Below are positions 1-5,537 of a stretch of DNA of 5,537 nucleotides, one piece after another. Origin of the DNA: an uncultured Nitrospinaceae bacterium (lineage in GTDB: Bacteria; Nitrospinota; Nitrospinia; Nitrospinales; VA-1); NCBI GenBank assembly GCA_905182935.1, contig CAJJDL010000052.1, positions 1 through 5,537 on the forward strand, written 5' to 3'. The notes under the pieces were generated by a model. That model was not told where the DNA came from. It worked only from the letters and a program-made list of their open reading frames with translations, and searched no databases. The position numbers were made by a program, and so were the translations under genes. Each line of letters begins with the position of its first letter. Position 1 is the stretch's first letter.

Positions 1-2
1 TT

Positions 3-719
3 CGTACGGAGAAAGTCAAAACAACTAAGGAGGAGGTTTTTTCAGGTAAGAAAAAAAAACTAGCCAAGATTCCTATTAATATTTCTTTAGAAAAAAAAAT
101 AAGCTTAGAAAAAATGAATACAACCGAAGTGACAGATAAAGCGTCTTGTTTGGATCAACTAAACTCTTTGGATCGTAGACGAACTGTAGTGCAAAAAGCA
201 GGAGGAATGTGGAGTGCCTTTGAAAGAAACGTAGACACAAAACCATATTCATTTAATGGGATGCAGCTAGACAGTAATACAAATAAGATGATTTTCGGCT
301 TAAGGCATTTATGTCAAACTGCGGAAGGAGTACCTTTAAATAGCGTAGCAATTGAATTTAAAAAATTAATAAAAGATCATGGTAGTAAAGAGACTAAAAA
401 AATATTAATCTCCCGTGGAGAGCACCTTCAAGATATTGATAAGTTTCTCAACTATGCAGAGGTTGCCCACAAGTTAAACAATAGAAAAATAGGTTTTAAC
501 CTGATTAGTCCACTTTTTGGTCGAACTGAAATTTTAATAGAGCTTTACGAAGAAATATCTAAAAGGATAATCAATGAAAATTCGATTGACGTATTTCTTT
601 CTGATTCGGTTACTTTACTAAAAGTAATGAATGACTTTATCCACTTGGATCAGGTTATGTCCATGGCTTTAAATGAAGATGCTCAAGTACCATACCGTCA
701 TATAGATCAGGATATGTAA
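3..719 (+). CDS. Hypothetical protein, 5' end probably outside the window
   Basis: I do not recognise this protein. The frame is open from position 3 to the TAA at 717-719 (238 codons). The first ATG is at 114 and would give 201 residues, but it is preceded by an A-rich stretch with no convincing Shine-Dalgarno. The 37 upstream codons are stop-free and contain no ATG, GTG or TTG, so I infer that the true start is left of the window and that ATG 114 is internal. A strong AGGAGGAGGT at 29-38 has no start codon at a useful distance and reads as Lys-Glu-Glu-Val codons. The upstream part is lysine-rich with a short ISLEK repeat. The rest looks soluble, with no signal peptide or membrane segment. 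The C-terminal half (from about residue 105, counted from Met 114) looks mainly helical. The gene converges on lon and seems unrelated to the protease operon. Coding status is fairly sure; function and start are not. Confidence 0.7.
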   Translation, partial: RTEKVKTTKEEVFSGKKKKLAKIPINISLEKKISLEKMNTTEVTDKASCLDQLNSLDRRRTVVQKAGGMWSAFERNVDTKPYSFNGMQLDSNTNKMIFGLRHLCQTAEGVPLNSVAIEFKKLIKDHGSKETKKILISRGEHLQDIDKFLNYAEVAHKLNNRKIGFNLISPLFGRTEILIELYEEISKRIINENSIDVFLSDSVTLLKVMNDFIHLDQVMSMALNEDAQVPYRHIDQDM

Positions 720-772
720 CACGTCTTTTGTGGTATGGAGTATGAAATAAAAATATTTTATGGAGAAATTAT

Positions 773-793
773 CGTATTAAACTTTTAATAACG
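773..793. terminator. AT-rich inverted repeat between convergent genes, possible weak terminator
   Basis: The arms TATTAAA (775-781) and TTTAATA (784-790) are perfect inverted repeats around CT. They are flanked by CG on both sides, with one bulged A at 791. The repeat lies between the left-edge gene's stop and the lon stop, where a bidirectional terminator would be expected. A second AT-only stem lies at 747-761 (ATAAAA, loop ATA, TTTTAT). Neither has a GC-rich stem or a clean U-run, so intrinsic termination would be weak. This is a positional inference. Confidence 0.3.
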
Positions 794-798
794 ACAAT

Positions 799-3207
799 TT
801 AATTCAGGGTGGTTCTTTGTTGACTACGAGATGCATTTTTTGGTTTCCCCCCCCTCCCAATTACGGGCTTTTTCTTCTGAATATTTAATGTTTTTCCAAA
901 TGCTTTTTCAATAGCTTCGTCCATATTTTTAACGGGATAAAAAATAATTTTATTTCTGATGTTATCTGGGATATCCGGGATGTCTTTCTCATTTTCTTTT
1001 GGGATGATAATATTTAGAATACCTCCTCGGTAAGCGGCAAGAGTTTTTTCCTTGAGTCCGCCAATAGGTAAAACTTTTCCTGTTAAAGTTAACTCTCCTG
1101 TCATGGCAATATTTTGAAGAAGTGGATTTTTTGTTAAGGCAGATACCATAGCGATAGCCATGGTGATGCCTGCTGAAGGGCCATCTTTGGGCACGGCCCC
1201 TTCAGGAATATGAACATGAATATCAGTATTTTTGTAGAAGTTTTCTTTAATTCCAAATTCTTTTGCGCGAGATCTAACAAAGCTAAGTGCTGCATGAGCT
1301 GATTCTTTCATTACATCACCAAGTTTACCCGTTGGTGAAAATTTTCCACTACCAGGTAATACACTTACTTCAATTAACAAGAGCTCCCCTCCAACTTCAG
1401 TCCAAGCTAGACCGGTTGCGACACCTACTGGAAGTATTTCATTGGCAGAAAATCTTTGATACTTTTGGATACCTAAATAGTCATTTAGCGTTTTGGCTTC
1501 AATTTTAGTTGAAAATTTACTCCCTTGGTCAACCACTTTTTTGACAACTTTTCGACATATGGTAGATATCTCTCTCTCCAAATTACGCACTCCTGCCTCA
1601 CGGGTATAATTATCAAGAATCCCGTTTAGGCTTTTTTTAGTGAACTTAATATTGGCTTTAGTTAGTCCATGCTCTTTTACTTTTTTTGGGATAAGAAATT
1701 TTTCAGCGATACCTATTTTTTCCTCGTCTGTATAGCCATGCAGACGAATTACTTCCATCCTATCTAAAAGAGGTTGAGGTATAGTATGAAGCACATTAGC
1801 GGTGCATATAAATAAAACTTGCGATAGGTCGTAGTCCGCTTCAAGATAATGATCATTAAAACTAGAGTTTTGCTCAGGATCTAGGACTTCTAGTAGTGCA
1901 GATGCTGGATCACCTCGAAAATCAGAATTCATTTTATCAACTTCATCCAACAAAAAAACTGGATCCATGGTACCTGCTTTTTTGATTCCTTGGATAATTT
2001 TCCCTGGGAGCGCACCAATATATGTTCTGCGGTGGCCTCTGATTTCAGCTTCATCACGGATTCCACCTAAAGAAACACGTACAAATTGTTTTCCAATAGC
2101 TTTAGCAATAGATTTACCAAGCGAAGTTTTTCCTACGCCCGGTGGACCGACTAGGCATAGAATGGGTCCTTTGATTTTTTTTACTAGCTTCAGAACTGCT
2201 AGGTGCTCTACGATGCGCTCCTTAACTTTTTCTAGCCCAAAATGGTCTGTATCCAACACCTTTTGAGCTTTAGAGATTTCTATTTTTTTAGAACCCGCCC
2301 CTTTTTTCCACGGTAGATCGATAAACCACTCTATGTATGTTCGCGATACAGTAGCCTCGGCAGACATTGGTTGCATGAGTTCCAGGCGTCTTAGTTCTTT
2401 TAATATTTTGTCGTTAACATTTTTAGGCAAGCCTACTTTTTTAATGCTATCGGTTAGTTCATCGATATCGGTTTTAAATTCATCACGTTTTCCAAGTTCC
2501 TTCTGTATAGCTTTGAGCTGCTCATTTAGGTAGAATTCTTTTTGGCTTCGTTCCATTTGTTTGCGAACACGTCCGTGGACTTTTTTTTCAATTTTAAGAA
2601 TTTCCATTTCAGACTTAAGAATGCCAAACAACTTTTCTAAACGGTCGCCAGAGTTATAAGTTTCCAAAAGAGCTTGTTTTTCGCTAGATTGAAAAACTAT
2701 GTGCGCGGCAATAGTATCGGCGAAGCGATGAGGTTCAATAATGTTTGATGTCGCAGATATAGCTTCAAGAGGTATTTTTTGATTCAATTTAACGTATTGT
2801 CCGAATGCATTGCTAACACTTCTCATGAGCGCTTTAAGTTCAGGCGTTACCTGTTCGTTTTCTTGAACGCGTTCAACTTCTACTTGGTAGAAATCAGTGT
2901 TTTGGCTAAAGTTGATGATACGTCCACGCTGAAGGCCTTCGACTAACGCCTTTATAGTGCCATCGGTTAATTTTAAAATTTGTAAAATATTGGCAATGGT
3001 GCCCGTTTCGTAAATATCCTTTGGGCTTGGGTCGTTGTGATTAGGATTTTTTTGGGCGGCTAGAAAAATATTTTTTTGCTCAGCCATAGATTTCTCCAGA
3101 GCGGATACAGACTTTTCGCGTCCAACAAAAAGTGGAATCACCATAAAAGGAAAAACAATAATATCTCTAAGGGGAAGGAGCGGCAACAAGAGATGCTTGG
3201 AGCTCAT
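799..3207 (-). CDS. lon: Lon ATP-dependent serine protease (LonA type)
   Basis: Cytoplasmic AAA+ protease that unfolds and degrades damaged and selected regulatory proteins; family members work as hexamers. The 802 residues are slightly longer than the E. coli protein (784). Residues 1 to about 200 form the Lon N-terminal substrate-binding domain ([11 protein letters not shown] near the start), followed by a charged helical linker at about 200-300. The AAA+ module has Walker A GPPGVGKT at 354-361, Walker B LLDEVD at 419-424, sensor-1 Asn471, a likely arginine finger Arg483 and sensor-2 Arg541. The protease domain has the Ser-Lys dyad: Ser678 in PKDGPSAG and Lys721 in GGLKEKT, 43 residues apart as in E. 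coli. The tail after about 775 is basic and low in complexity and is encoded partly by a G8 run. The ATG directly follows the clpX TAA with no gap. Only a weak AGG precedes it, so translation is probably coupled to clpX. No frameshift or missing catalytic residue was seen. Confidence 0.98.
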   Translation of the reverse strand: MSSKHLLLPLLPLRDIIVFPFMVIPLFVGREKSVSALEKSMAEQKNIFLAAQKNPNHNDPSPKDIYETGTIANILQILKLTDGTIKALVEGLQRGRIINFSQNTDFYQVEVERVQENEQVTPELKALMRSVSNAFGQYVKLNQKIPLEAISATSNIIEPHRFADTIAAHIVFQSSEKQALLETYNSGDRLEKLFGILKSEMEILKIEKKVHGRVRKQMERSQKEFYLNEQLKAIQKELGKRDEFKTDIDELTDSIKKVGLPKNVNDKILKELRRLELMQPMSAEATVSRTYIEWFIDLPWKKGAGSKKIEISKAQKVLDTDHFGLEKVKERIVEHLAVLKLVKKIKGPILCLVGPPGVGKTSLGKSIAKAIGKQFVRVSLGGIRDEAEIRGHRRTYIGALPGKIIQGIKKAGTMDPVFLLDEVDKMNSDFRGDPASALLEVLDPEQNSSFNDHYLEADYDLSQVLFICTANVLHTIPQPLLDRMEVIRLHGYTDEEKIGIAEKFLIPKKVKEHGLTKANIKFTKKSLNGILDNYTREAGVRNLEREISTICRKVVKKVVDQGSKFSTKIEAKTLNDYLGIQKYQRFSANEILPVGVATGLAWTEVGGELLLIEVSVLPGSGKFSPTGKLGDVMKESAHAALSFVRSRAKEFGIKENFYKNTDIHVHIPEGAVPKDGPSAGITMAIAMVSALTKNPLLQNIAMTGELTLTGKVLPIGGLKEKTLAAYRGGILNIIIPKENEKDIPDIPDNIRNKIIFYPVKNMDEAIEKAFGKTLNIQKKKPVIGRGGKPKNASRSQQRTTLN
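847..854 (-). repeat. G8 homopolymer (C8 on plus strand) in the lon 3' end
   Basis: Eight consecutive G on the coding strand, preceded by GGGA, encode Arg785-Gly-Gly787 of the Lon tail. In this AT-rich window it is the only long G/C run. Gain of one G would end the protein after seven altered residues (794 aa). Loss of one G would give 13 altered residues (800 aa). The catalytic domains are upstream and unaffected in either case. Confidence 0.85.
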
Positions 3208-4458
3208 TTAGCTGGCCTGTTTTTGTTTGTGATAAACAAGGAGTGGTTGCTCGTTGTTTTTGATTACTTCTTCATTTACCACAACTTCTTCAATGTCCTC
3301 TCGAGAAGGTAGTTCGAACATAATATCAAGCATGTGTTCTTCTAAAACTGACCGTAAACCCCTTGCTCCTGTTTTATGAGAGACTGCTTTTTCTGCGATG
3401 GCACGGATGGCATTATCTGTGAACTTTAGTTTTACATTTTCAAACTCAAACATTTTCTGAAATTGTTTCGTGAGCGCATTTTTTGGTTCTGAGAGTACTT
3501 TCATCAGAGCAACTGTATCGAGCTCATTAAGAGTTGCTACGATAGAAAACCGACCTACAAACTCAGGGATGAGTCCATACTTAAGCAGGTCCTCTGGTTG
3601 TACTTTTTCAAGAATGTTGTCGGTTGCAATAGTTTCTTTTGAAACTAGTTCCTGACCAAAGCCAAGCATCTTTTTCCCTATGCGACTGCGTATAAGACTA
3701 TCGAGGCCAACAAACGCGCCACCACAGATAAAGAGAATATTCGTTGTGTTAACTTGTAAAAATTCTTGGTGTGGGTGTTTTCTGCCTCCTTGCGGTGGAA
3801 CACTGGCAGTAGTCCCTTCAATAATTTTAAGTAAAGCCTGTTGCACTCCTTCCCCTGAAACGTCACGAGTTATAGATGGATTTTCTGTCTTACGTGATAT
3901 TTTGTCTACCTCGTCTATGTAAATAATACCTCGCTCGGCTTTTTCTACATCGTAGTCAGCAGCTTGCAATAATTTAAGGATGATATTTTCTACGTCCTCT
4001 CCAACGTAACCTGCTTCGGTAAGAGTTGTAGCATCAACAATAGTAAAAGGCACATCAAGAATTTTTGCTAATGTTTGAGCCATTAAAGTTTTTCCAGAAC
4101 CTGTAGGGCCAACAAGCAATACATTACTTTTTTGGAGTTCCACACCATCTGAGCTCACGTTAGCCTCGACTCGCTTAAAGTGATTGTGAACGGCTACAGA
4201 GAGAATACGCTTGCAACGTTCTTGTCCAATAATATAATTTCCAAGATGGCTATAAATATCTTTAGGTTTAAGTAAATTTTGAACATCTTGGTTTTTTACC
4301 TGCGTCCATTCTTCTACTATGATTTCGTTGCATAGTGCAATGCATTCATCACATATGAAAACAGTAGGGCCTGCAATTAATTTTTTAACTTCTTCCTGGC
4401 TTTTCGCGCAGAAAGAACATCTGTAGTTATTGTTTTTTGGCGGTTTTTTTTTGTTCAT
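3208..4458 (-). CDS. clpX: ClpX, ATP-binding unfoldase subunit of ClpXP
   Basis: Hexameric AAA+ unfoldase that recognises tagged or native substrates and threads them into ClpP; cytoplasmic. The 416 residues are normal for the family. The N-terminal zinc-binding domain has Cys14, Cys17, Cys36 and Cys39. Walker A is GPTGSGKT at 117-124, the pore-1 loop is GYVG at 150-153, Walker B is IIYIDEVD at 178-185, and the RKH pore loop is at 226-228. A LGF tripeptide at 265-267 matches the ClpP-docking IGF-type loop. The likely arginine finger is Arg303 (EFVGR) and sensor-2 is Arg366 (GARGLR). It lies 55 bases downstream of clpP, and its stop codon abuts the lon ATG. The start is supported by GAGGAA a few bases upstream and by the usual distance to the zinc domain. 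The first codons include a short poly-lysine run. All key residues are present, so it should be functional. Confidence 0.98.
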   Translation of the reverse strand: MNKKKPPKNNNYRCSFCAKSQEEVKKLIAGPTVFICDECIALCNEIIVEEWTQVKNQDVQNLLKPKDIYSHLGNYIIGQERCKRILSVAVHNHFKRVEANVSSDGVELQKSNVLLVGPTGSGKTLMAQTLAKILDVPFTIVDATTLTEAGYVGEDVENIILKLLQAADYDVEKAERGIIYIDEVDKISRKTENPSITRDVSGEGVQQALLKIIEGTTASVPPQGGRKHPHQEFLQVNTTNILFICGGAFVGLDSLIRSRIGKKMLGFGQELVSKETIATDNILEKVQPEDLLKYGLIPEFVGRFSIVATLNELDTVALMKVLSEPKNALTKQFQKMFEFENVKLKFTDNAIRAIAEKAVSHKTGARGLRSVLEEHMLDIMFELPSREDIEEVVVNEEVIKNNEQPLLVYHKQKQAS

Positions 4459-4462
4459 AGCG

Positions 4463-4468
4463 TTCCTC
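4463..4468 (-). promoter_or_regulatory. Ribosome binding site of clpX
   Basis: GAGGAA on the minus strand, four bases before the clpX ATG at 4456-4458. It is the best Shine-Dalgarno in the operon and fixes the clpX start. By contrast, clpP has only a weak GAG about 10 bases upstream, and lon has only AGG inside the end of clpX. Confidence 0.65.
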
Positions 4469-4513
4469 GATGGGTGATCAAGAAAAAAAATGGCTTAAAG
4501 TTTTAATTGGACT

Positions 4514-5137
4514 TCATTTTTTTTTCTTTTCAACTACATCTTCGCGTTTATTAATTAATTTATCAATCAATCCATATTTCAAGGCCTCTTCACCTGTCAT
4601 ATAGTTATCTCGTTCTGTATCTTGTCTAACTTTTTTTGGGTCCTGTCCGCAGTGAGTTGCGAGGATCCCGTCAAGAATTACTCGTATTTTAGATATTTCT
4701 TTTGCTTGAATTTCGATATCGGAGTGTTGACCTTGAAAACCGCCACTCGGTTGATGAATCATTATTCTTGCGTGAGGAAGAGAAAAACGTTTCTCCTTAG
4801 CTCCAGCAGCTAATAGTAATGCTCCCATGCTTGCTGCCTGACCGATGCAAATAGTCTGCACGTCTGGTTTAATGTATTGCATAGTATCGTATATAGCCAT
4901 ACCTGAGCTTACCTGCTCACCTGGGCTATTTATATAAAGATAAATATCTTGATCTGGTTGGTCTGACTCTAAAAACAGTAGCTGCGCAATAATGGCATTG
5001 GCTACATTGTCATCAACTCCTGTGCCAAGAAATACGATTCGATCTTTAAGTAGCCGAGAATAAATATCGTAGGAACGTTCGCCGCGGTTGGTTTGTTCTA
5101 TTACAATTGGAATCAAAGTGTTATGTATCTCCGTCAT
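4514..5137 (-). CDS. clpP: ClpP, proteolytic subunit of ClpXP
   Basis: Serine peptidase that, in characterised family members, forms a two-ring 14-mer chamber degrading proteins delivered by ClpX. The 207 residues are normal for the family. The catalytic triad is Ser103 (GQAASMGA), His128 (MIHQPSGG) and Asp177 (DTERDNYM). The spacings of 25 and 49 residues are the same as E. coli Ser97-His122-Asp171. The N-terminus ([22 protein letters not shown]) is canonical and leaves a propeptide of only about six residues by alignment. One oddity is SPGEQV at 71-76: Glu74 falls where the family normally has the second Gly of SPGG, an oxyanion-hole position. The tail is lysine-rich, with an A9 run just before the TGA. 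It is first in the operon, with its own promoter upstream and clpX after it. The start at 5135-5137 has a weak binding site (GAG in a leader rich in A and T) but is the only one that fits the family N-terminus. Confidence 0.98.
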   Translation of the reverse strand: MTEIHNTLIPIVIEQTNRGERSYDIYSRLLKDRIVFLGTGVDDNVANAIIAQLLFLESDQPDQDIYLYINSPGEQVSSGMAIYDTMQYIKPDVQTICIGQAASMGALLLAAGAKEKRFSLPHARIMIHQPSGGFQGQHSDIEIQAKEISKIRVILDGILATHCGQDPKKVRQDTERDNYMTGEEALKYGLIDKLINKREDVVEKKKK

Positions 5138-5156
5138 ATGGTTTTATCTCAATTAA

Positions 5157-5187
5157 AAGAGTGTAATGAATTAACAAGTGCACTCTT
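5157..5187 (-). promoter_or_regulatory. Possible stem-loop in the clpP leader
   Basis: On the minus strand AAGAGTG (5187-5181) pairs perfectly with CACTCTT (5163-5157) around a 17-base AT-rich loop. In the transcript the 3' arm ends 19 bases before the clpP AUG. It could be a leader structure affecting translation or stability, but a seven-pair stem with a long loop may also be chance. The arm order is the reverse of CIRCE (which reads CACTC then GAGTG), so it is not an HrcA site. Confidence 0.25.
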
Positions 5188-5262
5188 AGATTTTACTGTG
5201 AATCACTTAAGAACCAAAATAGCAGGCCTTTTAAAATAAATACTATATATAAATTGGTTTCA

Positions 5263-5291
5263 ATTATTATCAATATTGTCTTTTCTGTCAA
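5263..5291 (-). promoter_or_regulatory. Sigma-70-type promoter of the clpP-clpX-lon operon
   Basis: The minus strand reads TTGACA (5291-5286), a 17-base spacer, then AATAAT (5268-5263). The -35 is a perfect consensus match, the -10 is five of six and the spacing is ideal. Transcription should start near 5256, giving a leader of about 115-120 bases before clpP. A second, weaker TTGAAA at 5263-5258 overlaps the -10 but has no well-spaced partner. The match is seen in the sequence; use by the cell is inferred. Confidence 0.7.
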
Positions 5292-5430
5292 CAAATTCTT
5301 CTTTGGTCTGAACCCTCCTCGATACCTATTTAAGGATTTTATCCCGTTTAAATTGGCTCTACAGCCTAGCTAAGACAACACTTTTGCCTATTTATTTTAC
5401 AGATCCAAGATCAAACCATCTTAGCACAGC

Positions 5431-5537
5431 ATGTTGAAAGTTTCTTCACCCCACCCTCTAATAACCGAAGTTTATGGTCTCTTAGAAATCATAAAAAAAG
5501 GTTTTGCTATCAGTTTGCACGTACAAGCTAGACATGG
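5431..5537 (+). CDS. Possible start of a gene running off the right edge
   Basis: From ATG 5431 the frame stays open for 35 codons to the window end, after an in-frame TAG at 5422. The peptide (including EVYGLLEIIKKGFAISLHV) looks protein-like but resembles nothing I recognise. There is no Shine-Dalgarno and no clear plus-strand promoter, and 35 open codons can occur by chance. If real, the gene would be divergent from clpP. It is weakly supported. Confidence 0.25.
   Translation, partial: MLKVSSPHPLITEVYGLLEIIKKGFAISLHVQARH

Larger units (their letters stand above)
5138..5430. other. Non-coding region upstream of clpP: promoter and leader
   Basis: No coding frame is supported here. It holds the promoter at 5263-5291, the leader with a possible stem-loop at 5157-5187, and an inverted repeat AATTG-GTTT-CAATT (5252-5265) that overlaps the -10 box and the expected transcription start. 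A bulged inverted repeat lies further upstream at about 5329-5352 (TTTAAGGAT / ATCCCGTTTAAA). No trigger factor gene is present. No CIRCE, CtsR or sigma-32-type site was found by eye. Confidence 0.6.

Noticed and set aside
29..38. AGGAGGAGGT as a Shine-Dalgarno for the left-edge gene
   Set aside because: No ATG, GTG or TTG occurs within 20 bases downstream. The first ATG is about 75 bases away, and the stretch is explained by Lys-Glu-Glu-Val codons in the open frame.
1287..2533. Plus-strand open frames (1287-1508, 1967-2266, 2333-2533) opposite lon
   Set aside because: They are antisense shadows of a strongly conserved lon coding region, with no binding sites or recognisable protein features.
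3076..3312. Plus-strand open frame across the lon-clpX junction
   Set aside because: It is antisense to the start of lon and the end of clpX, with low-complexity content and no initiation signal.
4475..4516. Terminator between clpP and clpX from the T8 tract on the minus strand (4483-4490)
   Set aside because: No GC-containing stem precedes the T run; only a four-pair AAGT/ACTT match is present. The genes are expected to be co-transcribed.
3470..4813. Open frames opposite or shifted within clpX and clpP (3470-3655, 3678-3866, 3680-3922, 4622-4813)
   Set aside because: They lie inside clear clpX and clpP genes whose products match their families along the whole length.
5157..5187. CIRCE (HrcA) heat-shock operator
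   Set aside because: CIRCE has TTAGCACTC, nine bases, then GAGTGCTAA. Here the arms are in the opposite order with a 17-base gap.
5240..5265. Sigma-32-type heat-shock promoter from the minus-strand TTGAAA
   Set aside because: No C-rich -10 element (CCCATNT type) follows at the right distance; the sequence downstream is all A and T.
5482..5537. C-terminal end of a minus-strand gene at the right edge
   Set aside because: Two minus frames are open for only 18-22 codons before a stop, which is uninformative, and they conflict with the plus-strand frame at 5431.

Overview
This AT-rich bacterial window holds a compact ATP-dependent proteolysis operon, clpP-clpX-lon, read on the minus strand from right to left (about 5290 down to 799). 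It faces an unrecognised gene on the plus strand at the left edge. All three protease genes are full length and keep nearly every catalytic and nucleotide-binding motif, so this looks like an ordinary, functional chromosomal locus. The order clpP-clpX-lon is common in Proteobacteria and relatives. The protein sequences look bacterial, perhaps of the old delta-proteobacterial kind, but I cannot place the organism further. There is no phage, transposon, CRISPR, tRNA or rRNA signal.

Layout. Positions 3-719 (+) are the 3' part of a reading frame that stays open to the left window edge. The first ATG is at 114, but it has no good ribosome binding site, so the gene probably begins outside the window. 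Positions 720-798 are a short convergent gap with AT-rich inverted repeats and no strong terminator. Then come lon (799-3207), clpX (3208-4458) and clpP (4514-5137), all minus strand. The clpX stop and lon start are directly adjacent (TAA then ATG), and clpX and clpP are 55 bases apart. Positions 5138-5537 hold a well-formed sigma-70-type promoter for the operon (TTGACA, 17 bases, AATAAT), a leader of about 115-120 bases with a possible stem-loop, and at the right edge a weakly supported open frame from 5431 on the plus strand. No trigger factor gene (tig), the usual upstream neighbour of clpP in many bacteria, lies within the 400 bases upstream.

How the genes work together. ClpX unfolds substrates and feeds them into the ClpP chamber. 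Lon is a separate self-contained AAA+ protease for damaged and regulatory proteins. Co-transcription would make the housekeeping proteolysis machinery as a unit. I saw no CIRCE, CtsR or sigma-32 site, so heat-shock control is not evident from the sequence.

No clearly new system is visible. The points most worth a second look are a Gly-to-Glu change at the ClpP oxyanion-hole position, an eight-G run in the tail of lon, the clpX/lon zero-gap junction with no good Shine-Dalgarno for lon, and the unidentified left-edge protein.
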